Below are positions 1 through 6,733 of a stretch of DNA of 64,000 nt, piece after piece (the stretch's first letter is position 1; every line of letters starts with the position of its first letter). The stretch lies in the NCBI GenBank assembly GCA_963643165.1, contig CAVIJD010000006.1, forward strand, positions 12,265 to 76,264. The letters are read 5' to 3'. This stretch comes from F23-D06 sp963643165 (GTDB lineage: Bacteria > Bacteroidota > Bacteroidia > Bacteroidales > WCHB1-69). Under the pieces are notes generated by a model that was not told the origin of the DNA, searched no databases, and was given only the letters and a program-made list of their open reading frames with translations. The position numbers and the translations under genes were made by a program.

Positions 1-1102
1 AATTCTCATGTTCTTTCAGTTTCTCGACAATTTCCTTTTCCTCTTTATTCAAGGTTTTAGGAGTCCACACATTAACATTGACAATCAAGTCGCCCATGTT
101 GCGGGAATGGACATCGGGGAGGCCTTTTCCTTGCAGGCGCAGCACCTGTCCGCTTTGCGTGCCCGGCGAGATCTTGACTTTGGCCTTGCCGTTCAGCGTA
201 GGTATCTCGACAGAAGCGCCCAATGCGGCCTGTGGGAAACTGATATAATAATTCAGGTAGAGGTTATTGCCATCGCGTTCAAACAATTCGTGTTCAGCGA
301 CCTCAACTGCCACAATCAAGTCGCCGTTCACCCCGCCATTTGCGGCGGCATGTCCTTTTCCTCTCATAGCCAACTGCATACCGTCTTCCACGCCTGCGGG
401 AATAGTAATCGGGATAACCTCCTCGCCCTGCACGATGCCGGTGCCGTGGCAGGAAGTACACGGGTCCTTAATGATTTCGCCGGTGCCGTTACACTGCGGG
501 CAAGTGGCCGTTTGCTGAATAATGCCAAACATGCTGCGTTGTTGGTGAACAACCTGGCCGCTGCCGTTGCAATGTGGGCAAGTCTGTTTTGAGTGCTCAT
601 CCTTGGCACCAGTGCCGTGGCAATGTTCGCAGGGTATGTACTTATTGATCTTCACCTTCTTCTCCGTAATCGTAGCAGCCTCTTCGAGCGTAAGCTTCAC
701 CTTGATGCGGATATTGCCACCCTTGCGCACTGCACGTTGGCCGCCGCGTCCGCCGCCAAACAAGTCGCCCACATTAAAGCCGAACCCCCCACCGAACACA
801 TCGGCAAAATGCGAGAATATGTCGTTGATATTCGCGCCGGAGAAGTCGGAAGCCGCGCCGCCCATGCCGGCATGTCCATACTTGTCGTAGCGTGCCTTCT
901 TGTCAGGGTTGCTCAACACATCGTAGGCTTCTGCCGCCTCCTTGAACTTGTCTTCGGCATCTTTCTTCTCTTGTTCCGTACCCTGCACCCATCTGTCGGG
1001 ATGGTACTTCATCGCCATCTTGCGGTATGCTTTCTTTATCTCGTCTGCCGAGGCCCCCTTTGCGACCCCAAGCACGTCATAGTAATCTCTTTTCTCTGCC
1101 AT
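1..1102 (-). CDS. dnaJ: Chaperone protein DnaJ (C-terminus beyond window edge)
   Basis: Hsp40 co-chaperone that delivers unfolded clients to DnaK and stimulates its ATPase in the cytoplasm. Translating the minus strand from the ATG at 1102-1100 gives a J domain (residues 1-70, HPD at 34-36), a Gly/Phe-rich linker, and a zinc-binding region with all four CxxCxGxG motifs (CEHCHGTG, CPHCNGSG, CPQCNGTG, CTSCHGTG), followed by the C-terminal substrate-binding domains. 367 residues are present and the frame runs off the left edge still open; the family is about 370-390 residues, so only a short tail is missing. A strong ribosome site (AGGAGG) lies about 6 bases before the ATG. grpE ends 25 bases upstream, so the two form a grpE-dnaJ operon. 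Confidence 0.97.
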   Translation of the reverse strand, partial: MAEKRDYYDVLGVAKGASADEIKKAYRKMAMKYHPDRWVQGTEQEKKDAEDKFKEAAEAYDVLSNPDKKARYDKYGHAGMGGAASDFSGANINDIFSHFADVFGGGFGFNVGDLFGGGRGGQRAVRKGGNIRIKVKLTLEEAATITEKKVKINKYIPCEHCHGTGAKDEHSKQTCPHCNGSGQVVHQQRSMFGIIQQTATCPQCNGTGEIIKDPCTSCHGTGIVQGEEVIPITIPAGVEDGMQLAMRGKGHAAANGGVNGDLIVAVEVAEHELFERDGNNLYLNYYISFPQAALGASVEIPTLNGKAKVKISPGTQSGQVLRLQGKGLPDVHSRNMGDLIVNVNVWTPKTLNKEEKEIVEKLKEHEN

Positions 1103-1126
1103 ATTCACTCCTCCTGCTTTTGTATA

Positions 1127-1756
1127 TTATTGGCCTACAACCACTTTCGCATAACGGATAACCTTTTCTTTTATTTTGTAACCCTTTTCGGTGACATCTA
1201 TCACTTTGCCTTTCTCCTCCTCCTTGTCTGTCGGGAAATGGGTCACTGCCTCGTGAAAGTCCGTGTTGAACTCTTCACCTTTGGCCGCAATCTCTTCCAC
1301 GTCAAAACGTTTCAGCAACTGCACCAATTTGTTGTAAATGAGCACAAAGCCCTCCTTTATGGCAGTCACGTCTTCCGCCTTGCGGTTTGCCTCAATGGCG
1401 CGTTCAAAGTCATCAACTACCGGAAGCAGGTTCACAATCACCTTCTCCGAAGCCGTCGATAAAAGCTCCAGTTTCTCTTTCCCGACGCGTTTTTTATAGT
1501 TGTCGAATTCTGAATAGAGCCTCAGGAATCGGTCATTCTGTTCCAGTTTTTCAATTTCAAGCTGCTTCACCTTCTCTTCCAACTCTTGGATCCTGACCTT
1601 CTCTTTAGAAGATTTTTTTGTGAATATTCCCCCTTTTTTCTTTTCTTCGGCTGCTTCAGATTCAGCCATATTGTCAGTTTGCAGGGTATCTCCCTGCTCA
1701 TTTTTTATCTCTTCTGTCGGATTTACAGATTGGTCAACATTTTCTTCGTTTTCCAT
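1127..1756 (-). CDS. grpE: Nucleotide exchange factor GrpE
   Basis: Releases ADP from DnaK to complete the DnaK-DnaJ-GrpE cycle. The 209-residue protein has an acidic, low-complexity N-terminus (about 1-55), a long coiled coil (about 55-115) and the C-terminal beta domain ending in the family's conserved run around KGYKIKEKVIRYAKV. Length fits GrpE. An AAGGA ribosome site precedes the ATG. It is the first gene of a grpE-dnaJ operon; the AT-rich 124-base gap upstream (1757-1880) should hold the promoter, but I see no clean TAnnTTTG box in it. Confidence 0.96.
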   Translation of the reverse strand: MENEENVDQSVNPTEEIKNEQGDTLQTDNMAESEAAEEKKKGGIFTKKSSKEKVRIQELEEKVKQLEIEKLEQNDRFLRLYSEFDNYKKRVGKEKLELLSTASEKVIVNLLPVVDDFERAIEANRKAEDVTAIKEGFVLIYNKLVQLLKRFDVEEIAAKGEEFNTDFHEAVTHFPTDKEEEKGKVIDVTEKGYKIKEKVIRYAKVVVGQ

Positions 1757-1880
1757 ATATTCCTTATTTTTAATTATTTACATTATTAAAAAAACATCTT
1801 TAACGTAATGTGCAAAAACACTGATATGTTTGTAGCAAAAAATATGCCTAACTGTTCTCGTCCGTTGGCTCCTGGGGGTG

Positions 1881-3314
1881 TCATGAAACCGTATGTTCGA
1901 GTTTCACGTGAACACAGGGGTATTTGAGGCGAAGATGTTCGGCGAGTTGTTCGGCAAAGAAGACCGAACGGTGTTGGCCGCCCGTGCATCCAAAGCAGAC
2001 CGAAAGGTGCGTGAAATGGCGCTCCAGGTAGTTGTCAATGGATTGGTCAACAATGGCGAAGACATTTTGGCGAAACTCGTGTACTTCGGGACAGTTTTCA
2101 AGGTATTGGGCGACACATTCGTCGCGTCCTGTGCAGTCGGCGAACTGTTTTTCGCGTCCCGGGTTGGGCAAAGCGCGGCAATCGAACACGAAGCCGCCGC
2201 CGTTGGGCGAAGGGTCTGTCGGCATTGCCTTTTTATACGAGAAGCTCTGCACCAGCACAGTCAATGTTTCGGACGGGCAATAGGGCTTCACAAACTCGGT
2301 GGCCAAGCAGCAGCGTAACGCTTTGAAGAGTTCAGGCAGCGACGGCCCTGAAAAGTCGTCAAGCAGTGCGGCGAGGTTGCGGACGGCGTATGGGATGCTT
2401 TGCAAAAAATGCGACTTCCGTTCAAAATAGCCGCGGTATCCGTACGCGCCCATAGACTGCAGGATCCGGATTAAAGCAAAGCCCTGAAAGAAAGCGAGAA
2501 ATTGCTCGCGGTCGAGGCGCACGTATTGTGAAAGCGACTCCATATAAACCTCCAGCAGATGTTTGCGCACAGAGTCCGGGATGTCGGCTTTGGCATCATA
2601 CAGCAGCGATGCGATGTCATATTGCGGGGCGCCTTTTCTGCCGCCTTGATAGTCAATAAAATAGACCGTATTTTGGTCGATCATGATATTTCTGGACTGG
2701 AAATCCCGGAACATAAAATAATCGCTGTCGGCGGAAAGCAGGTAACGTATCAGCGTATCGAAATCATCCTCCAGTTTCTGCTCATTGAACGGTACGTGCA
2801 GCAGTTTGAGAAAATAATACTTGAAATAATTGAGGTCCCATCGCATCGACTGTCTGTCGAAAGCGGCGCGGGGGTAGGCCTTGGAGAAATCGAGACCTTG
2901 TCGTCCGGACATCTGCCACTGGGGGAGTTGTCTGACAGCCTGTTCGTAATAGGCGAGCGTTTCAGGGGAGGGGTTGCCCTGTTCATCACGGTGGGCGCAA
3001 AGGTAGTCATAGAGGGTTGTTGTGCCCAAGTCCTGCTGCAGGTAATGTTGTCTGTCGGGATGCACACAAAGCAAGCGTGGGGCGTGCAAAGCATGGTTCA
3101 CGAAGAAATCGGTATAGGAGAAAAACGCCTCATTTTCGGCAACATCCTCATTATAGGCTCCTATCAAAGTCGTACCGTCGTCATGCGTCAATCGATAATA
3201 TCGGCGGCTTGAGCCCGAGGCGGGCAGCGGTGTGCAAGCGGTCACGTGTTTGCCAGAGCAGCCGAGCGCCAATTCGGTCAGTATCTGTTTTGTTTCTTTC
3301 TCCTGGTGTTTCAT
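1881..3314 (-). CDS. APH-like sugar kinase fused to RapZ C-terminal domain
   Basis: Two domains are visible. Residues about 20-330 are an aminoglycoside-phosphotransferase-like kinase: the catalytic loop reads FRDFQSRN (202-209) and the metal-binding motif DYQGG (221-225). Residues about 360-477 match the C-terminal domain of the RNase adaptor RapZ, with GCTGGQHRS near 448-456. In Proteobacteria RapZ senses glucosamine-6-phosphate and steers small RNAs; the related kinase AmgK phosphorylates N-acetylmuramate/GlcNAc in cell-wall recycling. The kinase-RapZ fusion recurs in Bacteroidetes, so a role in amino-sugar salvage or sensing is a reasonable inference, not shown. The nucleotidyltransferase (MurU-like) that often accompanies it is not adjacent here. 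ATG at 3314; tRNA-Lys lies upstream. Confidence 0.85.
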   Translation of the reverse strand: MKHQEKETKQILTELALGCSGKHVTACTPLPASGSSRRYYRLTHDDGTTLIGAYNEDVAENEAFFSYTDFFVNHALHAPRLLCVHPDRQHYLQQDLGTTTLYDYLCAHRDEQGNPSPETLAYYEQAVRQLPQWQMSGRQGLDFSKAYPRAAFDRQSMRWDLNYFKYYFLKLLHVPFNEQKLEDDFDTLIRYLLSADSDYFMFRDFQSRNIMIDQNTVYFIDYQGGRKGAPQYDIASLLYDAKADIPDSVRKHLLEVYMESLSQYVRLDREQFLAFFQGFALIRILQSMGAYGYRGYFERKSHFLQSIPYAVRNLAALLDDFSGPSLPELFKALRCCLATEFVKPYCPSETLTVLVQSFSYKKAMPTDPSPNGGGFVFDCRALPNPGREKQFADCTGRDECVAQYLENCPEVHEFRQNVFAIVDQSIDNYLERHFTHLSVCFGCTGGQHRSVFFAEQLAEHLRLKYPCVHVKLEHTVS

Positions 3315-3348
3315 TGCGTGCTAATTATAGTTATTGCTTGTTATAAAC

Positions 3349-3382
3349 AAGAAAAGCAGTCCTAAAAAGAACTGCTTTTCTT
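3349..3382 (-). terminator. Terminator downstream of tRNA-Lys
   Basis: A 12-base inverted repeat (arms 3349-3360 and 3371-3382, reading AAGAAAAGCAGT on the minus strand) with a 10-base loop begins 2 bases after the tRNA 3' end and is followed by a T-rich run on the minus strand. Position and shape fit an intrinsic terminator for tRNA-Lys, placed before the kinase-RapZ gene. Confidence 0.75.
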
Positions 3383-3384
3383 CG

Positions 3385-3457
3385 TGTCTCAGCTGGGATT
3401 CGAACCCAGGACCCCATCCTTAAAAGGGATGTGCTCTACCTGCTGAGCTACTGGGAC
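3385..3457 (-). tRNA. tRNA-Lys (anticodon TTT)
   Basis: A 73-base cloverleaf on the minus strand: U8-A9, D-stem GCTC/GAGC, anticodon stem CATCC/GGATG with loop CTTTTAA (anticodon TTT), T-arm CTGGG-TTCGAAT-CCCAG, discriminator A. CCA is not encoded. The acceptor stem GTCCCAG/CTGAGAC has one A-C mismatch (4-69), where GGGAC would pair perfectly. A TACTTTTG -7 box lies 28 bases upstream and a terminator directly follows. Confidence 0.95.
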
Positions 3458-3484
3458 ATCCTTTTCCCCCTTTTTTTGCGGTTG

Positions 3485-3492
3485 CAAAAGTA
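3485..3492 (-). promoter_or_regulatory. Promoter -7 box for tRNA-Lys
   Basis: Minus strand reads TACTTTTG, an exact match to the Bacteroidetes sigma-ABfr -7 consensus TAnnTTTG, 28 bases before the tRNA 5' end. A TTG lies 17 bases further upstream, slightly closer than the usual spacing of about 19. Confidence 0.6.
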
Positions 3493-3559
3493 CATTTTTT
3501 TTAATTCCGCAACCATTTGAAACAAAAAAAAATTCAAAAATTATATCATGCTATAAATC

Positions 3560-3569
3560 NNNNNNNNNN
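3560..3569. other. Assembly gap (10 Ns) with repeated flanks
   Basis: Ten Ns. The 9 bases immediately left (3551-3559) and immediately right (3570-3578) are identical, CTATAAATC. This pattern is typical of a scaffold join whose contig ends actually overlap, so the true gap may be zero or negative. The surrounding stretch 3493-3793 is AT-rich and holds no gene I can support except the promoter-like TATATTTG at 3630-3637. Confidence 0.95.
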
Positions 3570-3793
3570 CTATAAATCAGCCAATTAGATAAATCCTTTA
3601 GAGTTGTTAAGTTTTATTTAGTTTTTATGTATATTTGCCATTAACCTAAAGGCGAAAGAACCGAGGTGAAAGATTTTATAAAAATGACAAAAAACGCAAT
3701 ATAATTGACACGTTTCTTGCAGAAAACCATTTTTTCTGACACTTGACGAACAAAATACAACAAAAAATAAAGTCTCAACAAAACTATAAAAAC

Positions 3794-4024
3794 ATGAAAA
3801 AAATCATCCTAAACCCCAGTAAAGACACGGTCACCATTTGTCTTCCCACGGAATGGGTCGGCAAACCATTAGTCTGCATTCTCAAAGGATTAGAAGAGGA
3901 AAACGCGGAGGGAGTCGTATCGTACGTCAGCGAAGATTCCATTTTTTACCGGGCGAAGCGTTATCGCGAGCAGCCCAAGCGAGCGAAGCACCGCACGAAG
4001 AGACTGCGCAAACGCGACATTTAG
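3794..4024 (+). CDS. Small basic protein, function unknown
   Basis: 76 residues from the ATG at 3794; an upstream in-frame ATG at 3743 would add 17 lysine/glutamine-rich residues, but the N-terminus MKKIILNPSKDTVTICLP looks like a natural protein start. The first half is predicted beta-rich (an LPTEWVGK motif follows a short strand), reminiscent of small antitoxin-like proteins of Bacteroidetes, but no toxin gene is next to it. The last 30 residues are very rich in Arg and Lys (RAKRYREQPKRAKHRTKRLRKR), suggesting nucleic-acid or ribosome contact. Its stop codon interlocks with the stop codon of convergent folE. I do not recognise the family. Confidence 0.6.
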   Translation: MKKIILNPSKDTVTICLPTEWVGKPLVCILKGLEEENAEGVVSYVSEDSIFYRAKRYREQPKRAKHRTKRLRKRDI

Positions 4025-4632
4025 TGGAGGTCGGCGCCGATCAGATGCATAAATTCTTGTCGAGTATTTTCATTTTTCAGGAATGCCCCGGTAAATTCGG
4101 AGGTGGTTGTCACGGAGTTCTGTTTTTGGATTCCGCGCATCGACATGCAGAGGTGTTGTGCTTCGATAACCACGGCCACGCCTAAAGGATTGAGCACTTC
4201 TTGCAGACAGTCTTTGATTTGGGCGGTGAGTCTTTCCTGCAATTGAAGGCGGCGGGCAAAACATTCCACCACTCTCGGAATCTTGCTCAGTCCGACAACG
4301 GTACCATTAGGAATATAGCCGATGTGTGCCTTGCCGAAAAAGGGCAACAGATGATGCTCGCACAAGGAATAAATCTCAATGTCTTTCACCACCACGATCT
4401 GCCTGTAGTTTTCGTGGAAGAGGGCACTTTGCAATATTTTCTTAGGGTCTATCCGGTATCCGTGCGTCAAGAAGTCGAGGGATTTGGCGGCACGCAGCGG
4501 GGTTTTCACCAAGCCTTCGCGTTCAGGATTTTCGCCAATGCTGAGCAGCAGGTTTCGGTAACTCTCAGCCATTTTATTCAAAGACTCCTCAGAAAGCTTG
4601 GGAATCGCATTGATAGAATCGGTAATGTTCAT
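4021..4632 (-). CDS. folE: GTP cyclohydrolase I
   Basis: Converts GTP to 7,8-dihydroneopterin triphosphate, the first step of folate (and queuosine/pterin) synthesis; cytoplasmic decamer. The 203-residue protein has the family's zinc and catalytic residues: C91 and H94 in CEHHLLPF and C162 in HLCMSMRG. Length is normal. It is the last gene of a MORN-protein / metallo-hydrolase / folE operon (3-base gap to the gene upstream). Its TAA overlaps the TAG of the convergent small protein gene (bases 4021-4024, TTAG). Confidence 0.97.
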   Translation of the reverse strand: MNITDSINAIPKLSEESLNKMAESYRNLLLSIGENPEREGLVKTPLRAAKSLDFLTHGYRIDPKKILQSALFHENYRQIVVVKDIEIYSLCEHHLLPFFGKAHIGYIPNGTVVGLSKIPRVVECFARRLQLQERLTAQIKDCLQEVLNPLGVAVVIEAQHLCMSMRGIQKQNSVTTTSEFTGAFLKNENTRQEFMHLIGADLH

Positions 4633-4635
4633 CTC

Positions 4636-5334
4636 TTAAAGTAAAAACGGATTAGTAGATTTTTCTTTTCCAACGGTCGTCGTGCCGCCATGGCCGGGGT
4701 AGATTACCGTGTTGTCGGGGAGGGTCAATATCTTTTGGCGGATCATCTGCAGCAGCAGTTCCGCATCCCCCGTGGGCAAGTCGCTTCTGCCCACACTGCC
4801 CTCAAAGAGCAAGTCGCCGCAGATCACAATTCCGTCAGCCTTGCTGTAAAGCGAAATGCTGCCGGCACAATGTCCCGGTGTATAAAGGACTTGCAGACTT
4901 TGGTGCCCGAACTCGACACAGTCGCCGTCGTCCAGAAAACGGGACGGCTCTGGCATGTCCTGCACAGACAAACCGAATGCCATGGCGTATGCGTACGCTT
5001 TCTGATAAACCGGAAGTCCCTCTTTATGGCACCACACCGGAATATTAAACTTTTTGTTACAGAAAGGATTGCCCGCAATATGGTCGATATGCGGATGGGT
5101 ATTCACGACACATTTTACCTGTAAATTATGCGCCGACAGATAATTTTGCAGTTGCTCATTTTCGGCTTCTGCAATGTTGCCGGGGTCAACGATGATAGCC
5201 TCGCCGGTATCATCATGCAACACCATCGTATTGACCATAATAGGGTTAAAATGAAAGGTGCGGATGGTCATATTGTCAGTTTTAGCGGTCAGCGTTTGCA
5301 TAAATTCGGCAAGATTGATGCGTTTCTTTTCCAT
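4636..5334 (-). CDS. Metallo-beta-lactamase-fold hydrolase (glyoxalase II-like)
   Basis: Predicted zinc hydrolase of the small single-domain type often annotated as hydroxyacylglutathione hydrolase-like. Visible metal ligands: THPHIDH (residues about 79-85), the histidine in TPGHCAGS, the aspartate in GDLLFEGSVGRSD and the final histidine in YPGHGG. Such proteins hydrolyse thioesters or related compounds; the true substrate cannot be told. Three in-frame starts are possible (5334, 5301, 5271); the last gives MTIRTFHFNP, the usual family N-terminus, but the first sits 5 bases after the upstream stop and fits the operon. No strong ribosome site favours either. Lies between the MORN protein and folE. 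Confidence 0.88.
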   Translation of the reverse strand: MEKKRINLAEFMQTLTAKTDNMTIRTFHFNPIMVNTMVLHDDTGEAIIVDPGNIAEAENEQLQNYLSAHNLQVKCVVNTHPHIDHIAGNPFCNKKFNIPVWCHKEGLPVYQKAYAYAMAFGLSVQDMPEPSRFLDDGDCVEFGHQSLQVLYTPGHCAGSISLYSKADGIVICGDLLFEGSVGRSDLPTGDAELLLQMIRQKILTLPDNTVIYPGHGGTTTVGKEKSTNPFLL

Positions 5335-5339
5335 CTTTG

Positions 5340-6659
5340 TTAAAATGGCTTTTCAGAAGAACTCTTTGTCGTATATAACTCTTTCACTTTATGACCATTA
5401 GAGAATAATACCCGATAATAGAGTTTTCCGTCGGGCTTATAGCACGACCACTTGCCGTCGCGCACGCGTCCTTTGAAACTTCCTTCAAAGTGTTTGGCAC
5501 CGTTATCATAATATTCCACAAAGGGGCCGCTCTGCACGTCATCCACAAAGTTCTGCTCGCGGATTTTCTTTTCAAGCACATTATAAAATGCCCATTTCCC
5601 TTGTTTCATATCGTTTTTGTACTTGCCCTCATTGAGAATTTTTCCGTTTTGGGCATATTCGTGCCAAAGTCCGGTTTTCAGATTGGCCTTATAGAGACCC
5701 TTGCGGGCCATCTTTCCCGTCTCTTCCCAATAATAAACATATTCGCCATCGAGTTGGCCCGATTTATAGTGCATAGCATACTTTTGGGCTCCGTTTTCGT
5801 ACCAGCCCTCCCAAAGTCCGTCCATCTCAGCATCTTTGAACGTGCCTTTGTCTTGCACTTTTCCGTTAGGGTAATAGGCCGTCCAGAGTCCGTTTTCCTT
5901 ATCGTCGGCAAAAGGTCCCTCGCGTTGCAGTTTGCCGTCTTCAAACCAGGCGCGCCATGTGCCCTCGCGCTGGCCGGCGGCAAAGTTGCCCTTTTTCCAG
6001 AGCGTGCCGTCCTCATAAAAATAGGACCATTCGCCATCTTGCAGACCTTTCTCAAAATTGCCGGTACTGCCCAAGTTGCCGTTGTCATGATAGAACTTCC
6101 AAATGCCTTGCTGCAGGTCGTTCACGGAAGAGCCCTCCATCTGCTTTTTGCCGTTGCGGTTCCACCAGCAGGCATAGCCCTCGAGTGCGCCGTTCTTATA
6201 AGTGCCCTCAAAATACTTGGCGCCGTCGTCGTAATACTCCACGGCCGGACCGTTCACACTGTCATTCTCATAGACAACCTCCTTAAAGACTTTTCCGTTA
6301 GGATGATAGAAAATCCAATTCCCTGTGCGTTTGCCGTTTGCAAACTGGCCTTCGGACTCCACTTTCCCAGAGCGGAACCAACTCTTGAAAGGGCCATTCT
6401 GCGCATTGTACTCCTGTGCCAGCGAACGGTCGTCATACCAGACTTTCCACACGCCCGTCTTCTTGCCGTCCTCAAAATCGCCCTCCGTCCACTTGTTGCC
6501 GTTGTTGTGGTAGTAAATCCAATGTCCTTGTTCGACGCCTTTTGACTTGATGCCGGCAGACATCAGGCGGTTGTTGTTCCAATAAGTTTTGACCGTATCC
6601 TGAGCGTAGCCGCACGTCAACAGAACCAGGCAAAAAAGCACGTTCGTAATCCTGCGCAT
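5340..6659 (-). CDS. Secreted MORN_2-repeat protein
   Basis: Exported protein of 439 residues: signal peptide MRRITNVLFCLVLLTCGYAQ, then about 16 tandem repeats of about 23 residues with the pattern G-x-W-x-x-Y-x-x-[DN]-G-K-x-x-x-E-G-x-[FY]-x-x-G, which is the MORN_2 (YwqK-like) repeat. Repeats fold into a beta ribbon; the molecular role in Bacteroidetes is unknown, and annotation as an 'antitoxin' is by weak family transfer. The start is set at the ATG 6659: an upstream in-frame TTG (6683) falls inside the TACTTTTG promoter box and cannot be translated from that transcript. First gene of the operon with the metallo-hydrolase and folE. Confidence 0.85.
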   Translation of the reverse strand: MRRITNVLFCLVLLTCGYAQDTVKTYWNNNRLMSAGIKSKGVEQGHWIYYHNNGNKWTEGDFEDGKKTGVWKVWYDDRSLAQEYNAQNGPFKSWFRSGKVESEGQFANGKRTGNWIFYHPNGKVFKEVVYENDSVNGPAVEYYDDGAKYFEGTYKNGALEGYACWWNRNGKKQMEGSSVNDLQQGIWKFYHDNGNLGSTGNFEKGLQDGEWSYFYEDGTLWKKGNFAAGQREGTWRAWFEDGKLQREGPFADDKENGLWTAYYPNGKVQDKGTFKDAEMDGLWEGWYENGAQKYAMHYKSGQLDGEYVYYWEETGKMARKGLYKANLKTGLWHEYAQNGKILNEGKYKNDMKQGKWAFYNVLEKKIREQNFVDDVQSGPFVEYYDNGAKHFEGSFKGRVRDGKWSCYKPDGKLYYRVLFSNGHKVKELYTTKSSSEKPF

Positions 6660-6680
6660 AAAATCGAAAAATTTGAGGCG

Positions 6681-6688
6681 CAAAAGTA
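6681..6688 (-). promoter_or_regulatory. Promoter -7 box for the MORN-folE operon
   Basis: Minus strand TACTTTTG matches TAnnTTTG; it places the transcript start about 15-20 bases before the ATG at 6659. It lies only 12 bases from the opposing TATCTTTG box at 6700-6707. Confidence 0.65.
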
Positions 6689-6699
6689 CAAAAAAATGC

Positions 6700-6707
6700 T
6701 ATCTTTG
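6700..6707 (+). promoter_or_regulatory. Promoter -7 box for the PepSY-like/DAHPS/CTP operon
   Basis: Plus strand TATCTTTG matches TAnnTTTG, 27 bases before the ATG at 6734. It is divergent from, and nearly abutting, the box of the MORN operon. Confidence 0.65.
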
Positions 6708-6733
6708 TCCCTCATTTTAACAAAAGGATTCTT

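Noticed and set aside
593..1462. Long open frame on the plus strand, antisense to dnaJ and grpE
   Set aside because: It has no family likeness, and both opposite-strand genes are unmistakable chaperone genes with conserved motifs.
5490..6545. 351-codon hydrophobic-looking frame opposite the MORN-repeat gene
   Set aside because: It mirrors the repeat structure of the real gene on the other strand and is a shadow of its codon periodicity.
6660..6683. TTG start eight codons upstream for the MORN protein
   Set aside because: The TTG is inside the -7 promoter box, so it would not be in the mRNA; the ATG at 6659 starts a proper signal peptide.
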